Source: Allobaculum stercoricanis DSM 13633
GTDB lineage: Bacteria > Bacillota_I > Bacilli_A > Erysipelotrichales > Erysipelotrichaceae
Reading direction: 5' to 3'
NCBI RefSeq assembly: GCF_000384195.1
Contig: NZ_KB913034.1
Span: 210,745 to 274,744 of the forward strand
DNA: 64,000 bases
The notes beneath the pieces were generated by a model that worked only from the letters and a program-made list of their open reading frames with translations, ran no database searches and was not told the origin of the DNA. Made by a program: the position numbers and the translations under genes. Numbering within the stretch: position 1 is the first letter of the stretch; each line of letters begins with the position of its first letter. Positions 26,903 to 34,457 of the stretch are shown here, piece after piece.

Positions 26903-27871
26903 ATGATTCGAGCGGGAATTGATATAGGAGCCCATTCTTTACGGTTAGTGATTGAAAAAGAAGGGCTCGTATTCGATGAACCGGCTTTAGGGGCATTTAA
27001 TGCAAAAGATGAAATTCTCGCAATTGGCAATCAAGCGTTAGATTTAAAAGGGAAAAGTCCGGATGTCATGGTCAAAGCGCCGATTCAAGATGGCCAAGTG
27101 GACTTTCCTGTTTTAGAAGCGATCCTCAACGAATTGTGTTTTGAATTTAGGTTATTTAGATTTTTTCAAAAGACGCAAATTATCGTATCCTATCCAACCT
27201 CGTTAGATGAAAATTTAATTGATCGCTTAAAAGACTCGTTAATGGGATTGGGTGCATTTGAGATTTATTTTGATCAGGAAATATGGATGGCAGCGATTGG
27301 CAGTGGCTTGGATTTATTTTTGCCAGTTGCAAGTTGTGTATTAACGGTCGGTTATTCTAATTGCGATATTGCGTTGTTTTGTAATGGGAAGATTGAGCAA
27401 AGATGGTCTTCAAGAGTGTATAACGGGGCGCAAGCAACAGAACGCATACAAGATTGGTTTTTATATCAAGAAAACATGGAAGTCGCACCAGCGACCATCG
27501 ATCAACTGATTCGCAATTTTGGCACGGTCCGGATTAGTAATACACCAAAAGCAACGCTTGTAAGAGGCATCGATGTCTCGACGCAAGTGGTACGGGAACG
27601 GATGATCCATCAAAATGAAATTGCAGCGATCCTCGCCCCTTTAGCACGCGATTTATCGGCGTGGGTGATGAGCTTTTTAGAAGAAGTTCCGGATCATTAT
27701 CGTTTAGATTTAGCCCAAAGAGGAATTGTTGCTTCAGGGGGTACGATGAAAATCGAAGGGCTAGCGCAAACGATTGAAAACATTGCAGATTGTCCTGTGT
27801 ATTTAACAGATCGCCCAGACCGCACGGTGGCAAAAGGCTTGGAATTGTTACTCGCAACGCTTCATCAATAG
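26903..27871 (+). CDS. Divergent MreB-like actin homologue with degenerate phosphate loops
   Basis: This 322-residue protein aligns by eye with the MreB/Mbl family along its length: DIGAHSLRLVI (phosphate 1), DEPALGAF, GKSP, EIWMAAIGSGL before phosphate 2, GIVASGGTMKIEGL (adenosine loop), and the end DRTVAKGLELLL. Family phosphate 2 (DIGGGT) is replaced by TVGYSN, and phosphate 1 GTANT by GAHSL. Nucleotide hydrolysis may be altered or lost while the fold remains. MreB proteins guide wall synthesis at the membrane; this may be an accessory filament protein. ATG 26903 follows GGAGGTG; the frame extends upstream to 26846 without support. It is monocistronic. Confidence 0.8.
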   Translation: MIRAGIDIGAHSLRLVIEKEGLVFDEPALGAFNAKDEILAIGNQALDLKGKSPDVMVKAPIQDGQVDFPVLEAILNELCFEFRLFRFFQKTQIIVSYPTSLDENLIDRLKDSLMGLGAFEIYFDQEIWMAAIGSGLDLFLPVASCVLTVGYSNCDIALFCNGKIEQRWSSRVYNGAQATERIQDWFLYQENMEVAPATIDQLIRNFGTVRISNTPKATLVRGIDVSTQVVRERMIHQNEIAAILAPLARDLSAWVMSFLEEVPDHYRLDLAQRGIVASGGTMKIEGLAQTIENIADCPVYLTDRPDRTVAKGLELLLATLHQ

Positions 27872-27942
27872 GATTATTTGTGAAAAAAATAGTTCGTTTT
27901 TGACAAATCAATGGTAAAATAACAAAACCACAAAGTATCTTG

Positions 27943-27986
27943 AATGACAAAAACCGCTCTTTTTAAAAGGAAAACTGTCATTTTTT
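27943..27986 (+). terminator. Terminator of the MreB-like gene
   Basis: AATGACA / TGTCATT outer stem around an inner CTTTTTAAAAGG hairpin, with a T tail. Confidence 0.65.
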
Positions 27987-28027
27987 GGTCTCTTTTTAGA
28001 ATGTTAAGCGAATTCAAGTGAGTTTAT

Positions 28028-28056
28028 TTGCAAAGGTCGTAAAATCAAGATATATT
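28028..28056 (+). promoter_or_regulatory. Promoter of infA-rpoA
   Basis: TTGCAA, 17-base spacer, TATATT, about 50 bases before infA. It lies immediately past the preceding terminator. Confidence 0.65.
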
Positions 28057-28112
28057 GATAAATGGCTATTTATGCTCTTTTTAATAAAAAATAAGGAGGG
28101 ACTGGAGACTAC

Positions 28113-28331
28113 ATGGCAAAACAGGACATGATCGAACTTGATGGTTTGGTAACAGACACACTTCCAAATGCCGCATTTAAAGTACAACTTGAAAATGGAC
28201 ATGAGATTCTAGCTCACGTTTCAGGTAAAATCCGCATGCATCATATTCGTATTCTCCCAGGTGATAGAGTCAGAGTGGATATTTCTCCATATGACTTAAC
28301 ACGCGGTCGAATTACTTTTAGATATAAATAA
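28113..28331 (+). CDS. infA: Translation initiation factor IF-1
   Basis: This 72-residue S1/OB-fold protein binds the ribosomal A site during initiation. Sequence is typical: [40 protein letters not shown], ending [13 protein letters not shown]. Usual bacterial position 5 lysine-rich start is [11 protein letters not shown]. Two ribosome-site candidates (AAGGAGGG and GGAG) precede ATG. Unusually, it is followed by rpoA and not by rpmJ-rpsM-rpsK, so either the alpha operon has been broken up or this is an extra copy. Confidence 0.95.
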   Translation: MAKQDMIELDGLVTDTLPNAAFKVQLENGHEILAHVSGKIRMHHIRILPGDRVRVDISPYDLTRGRITFRYK

Positions 28332-28414
28332 GTTTAAATACGGTTAGATTCGATAGAAGATTCTAACTCGATAAAGGTTTTGAAATTATTCACTTGATTT
28401 AAGGAGGTTTCAAT

Positions 28415-29365
28415 ATGGAAGTATTTTCCAGAGCAACATTCAATCAGCTTCCTGATTGCACAGATACCCGTGCCACATTCACACTTGAACCACTCGCAAG
28501 AGGATTTGGAACGACAATTGGTAACGCCATCTGCCGTACATTATTAACAGATCTTCCAGGGACAGCTGTGATTGGTTGGAAGATTGATGGTATTACTCCA
28601 GACTCCATTGTCATCGACCAACTTGTCGAAGACGTGGTTCGTGTAAAATTGAATACCAAAGCAATTCAAATCGATACAGAAGAAGAAGGACTCATTACTT
28701 TACATATTTCCAAAGCAAACGGTCCTTGCACAATTACAGCAGCAGATATTATTTGCCCAGAATCTACAATGGTTGTAGATCCTGATCAAGTGATCTGTCA
28801 TTTAAAAGAAGGACAAAATCTGGAAATGGATTTATTTGTTGCCACAGGAAGCGGTTATAAACTCGCATCTGAAATTGCGCAAGAATATAAACTTCCAGAA
28901 GATGCAGTAGTTATGGATGCCGTATTTACTCCAATTAAGTCTGCAGACTACAAATCTGAACCAACTTTATTGGGACATGATACAAAATATGACAAAGTCA
29001 CTTTTGATATCCAAACAAACGGATCCATTACACCAATGGATGCAATCACAAATGCAGCGCAAATCTTAATTGATTTTATGGATGGCATTGTTCCATTTGC
29101 ACAAATGGATTTGGAGGAAAGCTTTACTGTTCAACCTCCAGCACCAAAAGAAGTTACAAAAACTTCTGCTATGATGATTGAAGATCTTGAACTTTCTGTA
29201 CGTTCTTACAACTGCCTAAAACGTGCTGGAATTCAAACTGTTGAAGAATTAACGCAAAAGAGCGAAGACGATATGATGCACGTTAAAAACCTGGGTAAAA
29301 AATCTCTCCAAGAAGTTAAAGAACGTCTTGAAAGTCTTGGCTATGGCTTTAAGAAATTCGACTAA
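28415..29365 (+). CDS. rpoA: RNA polymerase alpha subunit (divergent)
   Basis: This 316-residue protein has both alpha domains. The N-terminal assembly domain has LEPLARGFGTTIGNAICRTLL and the PGTAVIGWKIDGI pattern; the second Arg of the usual LRR motif is kept, the first is Cys. The C-terminal domain is canonical: LELSVRSYNCLKRAGIQTV, then MMHVKNLGKKSLQEVKERL, with residues for UP-element DNA contact. The N-terminal part between about 100 and 230 is more divergent than usual. A perfect TAAGGAGGT precedes ATG. It is preceded by infA alone and followed by a terminator; rplQ is absent. It could be the only alpha gene or a paralogue. Confidence 0.9.
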   Translation: MEVFSRATFNQLPDCTDTRATFTLEPLARGFGTTIGNAICRTLLTDLPGTAVIGWKIDGITPDSIVIDQLVEDVVRVKLNTKAIQIDTEEEGLITLHISKANGPCTITAADIICPESTMVVDPDQVICHLKEGQNLEMDLFVATGSGYKLASEIAQEYKLPEDAVVMDAVFTPIKSADYKSEPTLLGHDTKYDKVTFDIQTNGSITPMDAITNAAQILIDFMDGIVPFAQMDLEESFTVQPPAPKEVTKTSAMMIEDLELSVRSYNCLKRAGIQTVEELTQKSEDDMMHVKNLGKKSLQEVKERLESLGYGFKKFD

Positions 29366-29396
29366 TCTTCGGTTAATTGAAATTTGAATTTAAACA

Positions 29397-29433
29397 AAAG
29401 CATGGCGACAATCATGTCCCGTGCTTTTTATTA
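29397..29433 (+). terminator. Terminator of infA-rpoA
   Basis: AGCATGGCGACA pairs with TGTCCCGTGCT (one bulge, one G-U), followed by five T residues. Confidence 0.75.
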
Positions 29434-29584
29434 TGGTGTTTCCATAGACGCTAAAAAGGATCCACAAGCCGTAACAATTACGAAAAGGTTGTTTTACAAT
29501 TTTTGTAAAATAAGGTGAAGCAAAAAGAGACAGTTAGAGAAAAGATAATGTCGTAAATCTTGTTTTCTAGATTATGGAGAAAAC

Positions 29585-29626
29585 ATGGAACAAGGATTAA
29601 ACTTCTCCTACTTGGCAAATCGATAA
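29585..29626 (+). CDS. 13-residue micro-ORF, possible leader peptide
   Basis: ATG follows GGAG by about five bases and encodes MEQGLNFSYLANR. It ends 16 bases before the next small gene. No run of regulatory codons is visible. It may couple translation to the downstream gene or be chance. Confidence 0.3.
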   Translation: MEQGLNFSYLANR

Positions 29627-29642
29627 ATGTGAGGGCAAGAAA

Positions 29643-29813
29643 ATGGATAGAATACAAATTATTGCGGTAGTCATTGGGATTATTTGGGTATTTGCAGTTT
29701 ATATCATGACTGTAACAGGACTTGTGAGTCAAAATACCCAATTTATACTGGATAGTATCATGCTTATTCTCCTTTCTATTGTGGTAACATGGCAATCAAA
29801 ACAAAATAAATAG
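29643..29813 (+). CDS. 56-residue membrane protein, unknown function
   Basis: Two hydrophobic helices fill the protein (about 4-27 and 34-50). The N-terminus is short (MDRIQ), the turn is polar (TGLVSQNTQ), and the tail is hydrophilic (WQSKQNK). GAGGG lies about seven bases before ATG. The hydrophobic pattern, ribosome site and clean stop argue for a real gene, though it is short enough to be missed by usual length cut-offs. No homologue was recognised. It lies alone between rpoA and uup. Confidence 0.6.
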   Translation: MDRIQIIAVVIGIIWVFAVYIMTVTGLVSQNTQFILDSIMLILLSIVVTWQSKQNK

Positions 29814-29985
29814 TGCAATTGTCATAAAATGAGTTTTGAATAGACGAGTTCAAGATGATTTTTTAGTGTGCTTGTTGCTTTAAAAGAAAACGATAAGAAG
29901 TTCATAGTTTGTGATACATGATTTAGAAATGTCTTTGGAATGTATAAGCGAGATATTCACAAACAAAACGAAATTAAAGTAAGTT

Positions 29986-29994
29986 TGTTATACT
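29986..29994 (+). promoter_or_regulatory. Extended -10 promoter of uup
   Basis: TGTTATACT, with transcription expected to begin near 30001, immediately before the GAGGTGAT ribosome site. The leader would be about 12 bases. No clear -35. Confidence 0.55.
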
Positions 29995-30012
29995 TGTGCA
30001 GAGGTGATCAAT

Positions 30013-31776
30013 ATGTTATTTTCAGCAGCCGATTTATATCTGAATTATGGAATGGGACCAGTGTTGGATCACGTTTCATTAGATGCTAAAGAAGGCGAAA
30101 AGATTGGATTAGTGGGATTGAATGGCTGTGGAAAATCTACACTATTAAAAGTGCTCGCTGACCACGAACCAGCGCAAGGGAAAATCATTCGCACAAAAGG
30201 AATGAAAGTTCATCTTCTCGAACAAAATCCTCATTTCAGTCAAGTGACAATTATTGACGAGATGAAGACACAAAATGCGAAACTCAAAGAACCACGAGAA
30301 GAGTATGAATTGAAATCAATTTTGACGCGTCTTGGTTTAAATGAGATGAATCAAGAGATTTCAACACTTTCTGGTGGTCAACAAAAACGTTTAGCTTTAG
30401 CGCTCGCTTTGGCAGATCGAGCAGACTTACTGTTGTTGGATGAACCGACAAACCATTTGGATATTGACATGATTAACTGGTTAGAAAACTGGTTAAACAA
30501 ATCTAAACAAACTGTGATCACCGTTACACACGATCGCTATTTTCTAGAGCGAGCTTGTACACGTATTTTAGAATTAGACCATGGAAAACTGTATTCCCAC
30601 GAAGGATCTTTCGAAACGTATCTGCAAGCTAAAGCGCAACGCGAATTGGATGAGGATAATAGAGCGAAGAAAAGGGAAAACTTATATCGCAAAGAACTCG
30701 AATGGGTTCGTGCGGGTGTGCAAGCACGATCAACCAAATCAAAATCAAGATTGGATCGTTTTGAACAATTACGAAATGAGCGAACAAAAAAAGTAAATCA
30801 AACGATGGATTTACGTTTTCCAGCGGAACGTTTAGGAAAAAAGACATTAGAATGGCGCAATATTACGTTTGCTTATCCAGATCAAGACTTTCTGTTTAGT
30901 GATTTCTCTTATTTATGCAAACGCACAGACCGTTTAGCGTTTGTGGGGGAAAATGGAACTGGAAAATCAACATTTTTGAATCTAGTTGCGGGGATGCTAA
31001 AACCAATCATGGGTGAGTTTGAATATGGACAAACTGTTAAAATTGGTTATTTTAGACAGATTATGCCCTTTGAAGATTTGTCTAAACGAGTGATTGACTA
31101 TATTGAAGAAAATGCGTCCAAAGTCGAAACACTTGAAGGAACACTTACAGCTTCGGCTATGTTAGAACGATTCATGTTCGATAAAAATAAGCAATACTTA
31201 CCGATCGAACGCTTATCTGGTGGCGAGCGAAGACGTTTATATTTAGTCAAAGTGCTGATGGAAGCACCCAATGTTTTATTACTAGATGAACCGGGAAATG
31301 ATTTAGACATCACAACAATGGAAGTTTTAGAAGATTATTTAGATAGTTTTCCTGGCATTGTGATGTTTGTTTCGCATGATCGCTACTTCATTGACCGTAT
31401 CGCTAATGAAGTATTTGAATTGCAAGCGGATTGTAAGTGGCATCGCTATACTGGTGGTTATAGTGATTTGGTTTATGCTCATGAACAAGAAAAGAAAGAT
31501 TTAGAAGCAACGACTGTAAAACCCAAAGCAACAACGAAAACAAGACGACCTTCTCTTTCCTATATGGAGAAAAAGGAATTAGAACAATTGCTCGTGAAAA
31601 TGGAAACTTTGCAAAAACATAGAGACGAACTCAACGAGCAAATGGGACAAACGACTGAATACGCAAAACTTGCTGAAATCGAAAAAGAACGAGATGAACT
31701 TCAAGAACAAATTGATGAAGCGGAGATGCGTTGGCTCGAATTAGAAGAGAAGAAAGAACAATACCAAGCAATGTAA
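30013..31776 (+). CDS. uup: ABC-F ATPase, Uup-like
   Basis: This is a 587-residue soluble protein with two ABC domains and no membrane part, of the ABC-F class that acts on ribosomes (Uup members also affect DNA transactions). ABC1: GLNGCGKST, LSGGQQKRLALALALAD, LLLLDEPTNHLDI. ABC2: GENGTGKST, LSGGERRRLYLVKVLM, VLLLDEPGNDLDI, where the usual Thr is Gly. An interdomain linker lies at about 225-285, and a C-terminal coiled coil (about 500-587, ELEQLLVKMETLQKHRDEL) is typical of Uup. ATG 30013 is placed correctly after GAGGTGAT; a GTG at 30004 is in frame inside the ribosome site. Confidence 0.92.
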   Translation: MLFSAADLYLNYGMGPVLDHVSLDAKEGEKIGLVGLNGCGKSTLLKVLADHEPAQGKIIRTKGMKVHLLEQNPHFSQVTIIDEMKTQNAKLKEPREEYELKSILTRLGLNEMNQEISTLSGGQQKRLALALALADRADLLLLDEPTNHLDIDMINWLENWLNKSKQTVITVTHDRYFLERACTRILELDHGKLYSHEGSFETYLQAKAQRELDEDNRAKKRENLYRKELEWVRAGVQARSTKSKSRLDRFEQLRNERTKKVNQTMDLRFPAERLGKKTLEWRNITFAYPDQDFLFSDFSYLCKRTDRLAFVGENGTGKSTFLNLVAGMLKPIMGEFEYGQTVKIGYFRQIMPFEDLSKRVIDYIEENASKVETLEGTLTASAMLERFMFDKNKQYLPIERLSGGERRRLYLVKVLMEAPNVLLLDEPGNDLDITTMEVLEDYLDSFPGIVMFVSHDRYFIDRIANEVFELQADCKWHRYTGGYSDLVYAHEQEKKDLEATTVKPKATTKTRRPSLSYMEKKELEQLLVKMETLQKHRDELNEQMGQTTEYAKLAEIEKERDELQEQIDEAEMRWLELEEKKEQYQAM

Positions 31777-31777
31777 T

Positions 31778-31806
31778 GAAGGTGCACGAAAGTGTGCCTT
31801 TTTTTC
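31778..31806 (+). terminator. Terminator of uup
   Basis: AAGGTGCAC-GAAA-GTGTGCCTT with two G-U pairs, followed by seven T residues. Confidence 0.85.
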
Positions 31807-32366
31807 ATCTTTTTTCTTATGCGGCTTTCTTATGAGAGAAAAATAGTTTATGCACGATTTGTCCATATTCAAACAAAACTAAATGTATAGGAAAAATTAT
31901 CGATGGAAAGGTGATTTTGACTTTTTTGTCTCAGGAAAAAAGGAGATCATGAGAGGTTAAATAAGAAACAAAAAAATACATAGTATGGGATAATTATGGG
32001 CTGAAAAGCGATTGATTCACAGAAAGAAGGACATATAGAGGCTATTTTTTGTGAATTAAACTAAAAATATTTTTGAAATCGCTTTGAAATGTTGAATACG
32101 CCACCAAAAATGATTTGTGCTATCAAATGGTCACAATAGTGAATAATGTTTAAAAATGAATTGATAGTGAATAGAAAGTATTATCAATTTATTAAGATTC
32201 TTTTCTTATCCAATGGATATATTTCAATGGTAAGAACAAAAAATAGGAAATATGTCATAGATATGTCGAAAGATATGAAAAATACATAGTTTATCGGCTT
32301 ATTGAATTATATTGTTGATTTTTTAATTGTAGTCGGTAGTATAAAAAAAGAGGAGAGATGTACTTT
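31807..32366 (+). other. Long AT-rich region before the XRE gene
   Basis: No coding frame is supported in these 560 bases. At 32250-32279 ATATG motifs recur with 11- and 12-base phase (ATATGTC, ATATGTC, ATATGAA), one helical turn apart, about 100 bases before the regulator start. A TATAAA at 32340 may be its -10. The rest shows nothing I can name. Confidence 0.4.
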
Positions 32367-32588
32367 ATGGTCAAAAATAATATTGAAGTCGACATTAAAG
32401 TTAAAATTCTCGAAGGTGGATTTACCCAGGAACGTTTAGGAGCAAAAATCGGAACTACTTCCCAGTATGTCAACAGAATTATCAAGAAGAAAGACGGCTT
32501 GCTCAACAAAACTTTCATTCAGATGATGGAAGCTCTCGGTTATGATATCGAACTGGTGTATGTGCCACGCGAGAAAAAAGATGCCTAA
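32367..32588 (+). CDS. Small XRE-type helix-turn-helix regulator
   Basis: This 73-residue protein is essentially one HTH domain. The helix-turn-helix is FTQERLGAKIGTTSQYVNRI, followed by KKKDGLLNKTFIQMMEALGYDIEL, the usual helix 4-5 of XRE proteins. The C-terminus (VPREKKDA) is short, so no ligand domain exists. ATG 32367 is preferred; ATG 32358 lies too near AGGAGAG. Target genes are unknown. It has its own terminator and lies just before smpB-ssrA. Confidence 0.82.
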   Translation: MVKNNIEVDIKVKILEGGFTQERLGAKIGTTSQYVNRIIKKKDGLLNKTFIQMMEALGYDIELVYVPREKKDA

Positions 32589-32661
32589 GCTGGCGCAACT
32601 AGTAGAGATCATCAGTTATAGACATCATCACATCAGAAGAGAACAGAACTCTTCGATACAT

Positions 32662-32709
32662 AGGGTATAAAAGGGAATACCGTACACTCCTTTTTATGCC
32701 CGTTTTTTT
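32662..32709 (+). terminator. Terminator of the XRE gene
   Basis: GGGTATAAAAGGGA pairs with TCCTTTTTATGCCC through G-U and A-T pairs; seven T residues follow. Confidence 0.8.
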
Positions 32710-32887
32710 CTTGATGTTTGAGGGGTGGATCGTATCACAAATCAAACGATTTAAAACTTGGATCGAGTCAAAATGAAGAGTGCTTCAAATCTCTGTAGTA
32801 AAATAGACTTATATGTAAAATAAGATACATAAAGGATCTCGACATGCATAATTGAGAATACAAATACAATAGAAAGGAAAGTTAAAT

Positions 32888-33358
32888 ATGGCTGCTCCAA
32901 CCACAAAAGGACGAAAACGCGTCGCAGAAAATCGAAAAGCGCGTCATGACTTTGAATTGCTAGATTTCTATGAAGCCGGAATTGAACTAAAAGGGACAGA
33001 AATTAAAAGCGTTCGTAATGGAAAAGTTCAACTCAAAGATTCCTACATCTCTATACGTAATGGCCAAGCCCTAGTAAAAGGGATGCATATTTCACCTTAT
33101 GAATTCGGCAACCGCTTTAATCATGAAGAAGACCGCGATCGCCGTTTACTTTTGCATAAAAATGAAATTTTAAAACTCGATCAACAAGTCCGTTTAAAAG
33201 GAATGACTCTCGTTCCTGTGTCTTTATATTTGACACATGGTTTATGTAAATTAGAGATTGCTGTTGCACGAGGAAAAAATTTGCACGACAAACGAGAAAC
33301 GGCAAAAAATCGTGATGCTGAACGTGAAATTCGTAAAGCAATGAAAGAACGGTATTAA
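32888..33358 (+). CDS. smpB: SsrA-binding protein SmpB
   Basis: This 156-residue RNA-binding protein delivers tmRNA to stalled ribosomes. The family motifs are ARHDFELLDFYEAGIELKGT, EIKSVRNGKVQLKDSY and a basic tail (AKNRDAEREIRKAMKERY) that enters the mRNA channel. GAAAGGAAAG precedes ATG. The gene for its RNA partner begins 85 bases downstream. Confidence 0.97.
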   Translation: MAAPTTKGRKRVAENRKARHDFELLDFYEAGIELKGTEIKSVRNGKVQLKDSYISIRNGQALVKGMHISPYEFGNRFNHEEDRDRRLLLHKNEILKLDQQVRLKGMTLVPVSLYLTHGLCKLEIAVARGKNLHDKRETAKNRDAEREIRKAMKERY

Positions 33359-33395
33359 TTTTTTTTGATCTAGGGGAACTCTCTGAGCTTAAATC

Positions 33396-33424
33396 TTGTA
33401 TTCAAGATAAGACTTCGGTAATAT
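33396..33424 (+). promoter_or_regulatory. Putative ssrA promoter
   Basis: TTGTAT, 17-base spacer, TAATAT, about 20 bases before the mature tmRNA 5' end. A nine-base inverted repeat (TTTGATCTA at 33365-33373 and TAGATCAAA at 33432-33440) encloses it. Confidence 0.55.
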
Positions 33425-33443
33425 GGATCCGTAGATCAAACAT

Positions 33444-33825
33444 GGGGATGTTTTTGGCATTCGATGAGTAATTGTTTGGACTCAACCACAGCCGGGTGAT
33501 TCCGTTAAACATCATTCAAAAATAAACGCTAATAAATTTAACTTTGGCCGCACTTTTAACAACGGTGCTGTTGCCTTCGCTGCTTAATAGACGAATATAC
33601 AGTCTGCAGCCGCTTTAGACGAGTTCGCTTTCTTCTAGTCTGAAGCCGTCGGCGAAAAGAAGATAAGCCAGTAAATGGGCTGGATTGACCTGGACGAAAA
33701 ATTCACAGCCACACCATTAGAAATTGCGTCTGTCCAAGTCTAATGGAAATTTGACAGAATAAGCTGTAAACGTTGACTCGTGGGACATTGCTTAGACGCG
33801 AGTTCGAGTCTCGCCATCTCCACCA
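33444..33825 (+). ncRNA. ssrA: Transfer-messenger RNA
   Basis: The tRNA-like ends pair as GGGGATG / CATCTCC (one G-U) with discriminator A and encoded CCA (33823-33825); the T-arm is GAGTTCGAGTCTC. The tag frame runs 33528-33587 from resume codon GCT to TAA, encoding ANKFNFGRTFNNGAVAFAA, with the usual Ala-Ala end. Length is 382 bases. It rescues stalled ribosomes with SmpB and tags nascent chains for proteolysis. Confidence 0.95.
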
Positions 33826-33838
33826 ATTGACATATATT

Positions 33839-33881
33839 CGAACCCACTATTTATATCAAGAATTGCTTCAGGTTCGTTTTT
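33839..33881 (+). terminator. Possible first ssrA terminator
   Basis: CGAACC...GGTTCG with a 26-base loop and five T residues shortly after the tmRNA. Confidence 0.5.
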
Positions 33882-33889
33882 GATAAACA

Positions 33890-33918
33890 GGCGTAGATAT
33901 TAGCTCTGCGTCTTTTTT
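33890..33918 (+). terminator. Possible second ssrA terminator
   Basis: GGCGTAGA pairs with TCTGCGTC using two G-U pairs, then six T residues. Confidence 0.55.
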
Positions 33919-33940
33919 GTTGAAAAAACATGATAAATGT

Positions 33941-33994
33941 AAAAAGACTTCCCTAGATCATATAAATAGGATTGATCGAGTGGAAGTCTTTTTT
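33941..33994. terminator. Bidirectional terminator between ssrA and spx
   Basis: AAAAAGACTTCC / GGAAGTCTTTTT flanks a 29-base loop with inner GATCA pairing. It serves the convergent spx gene and backs up ssrA. Confidence 0.85.
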
Positions 33995-34025
33995 GCTTAT
34001 TTTACTTATGTTTTAAAGAAGAGAG

Positions 34026-34457
34026 CTAGAATGCGCGTAAGCTCAATTCAGGAGTAAGGATTGATTGTTCAATTTGATCAAAGTCTTCATGACGACGTGC
34101 AACAGGTACCATTGCAGTGATTTCATCATCATCATAGCCGATGACCATATTTCTTTCCGATAACATAATCGGTCGTTTTAAAACGGAAGGGTTACGCTGA
34201 ATAAAACGTGTAAGTTCGTTGATCGACATTTCGTCAAGATTTTCTTTAAGGTTGACGTAAGCTTTGGAACGAGTAGAGATAATATCTTCTGTTCCATTTT
34301 CACAACGAGAAAGTAAATACTTAATTTCAGCTTCGGAAAGTAAATTGGAGAAGATGTTTTTTTCTACAAAATTGATGTGGTTGTCTTCAAGCCATTTTTT
34401 AGCTTTTCGGCAACTTGCGCATCCCGGTGAAGTGTAAAACAAAATAGCGTTTTTCAT
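34026..34457 (-). CDS. spx: Spx/ArsC-family transcriptional regulator
   Basis: This 143-residue thioredoxin-fold protein is a redox switch that binds the RNA polymerase alpha C-terminal domain. The CXXC motif C13-C16 (SPGCASCRKAKKWL) and the RPIMLSERNMVIGYDDDEI region match Spx proteins; ArsC/YffB-like reductases share the fold but usually lack this CXXC. ATG 34457 is chosen because GGAGG lies nine bases upstream, whereas the frame's earlier ATG (34484) precedes that site. It is monocistronic and convergent with ssrA. Spx proteins are ClpXP substrates in related species. Confidence 0.92.
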   Translation of the reverse strand: MKNAILFYTSPGCASCRKAKKWLEDNHINFVEKNIFSNLLSEAEIKYLLSRCENGTEDIISTRSKAYVNLKENLDEMSINELTRFIQRNPSVLKRPIMLSERNMVIGYDDDEITAMVPVARRHEDFDQIEQSILTPELSLRAF

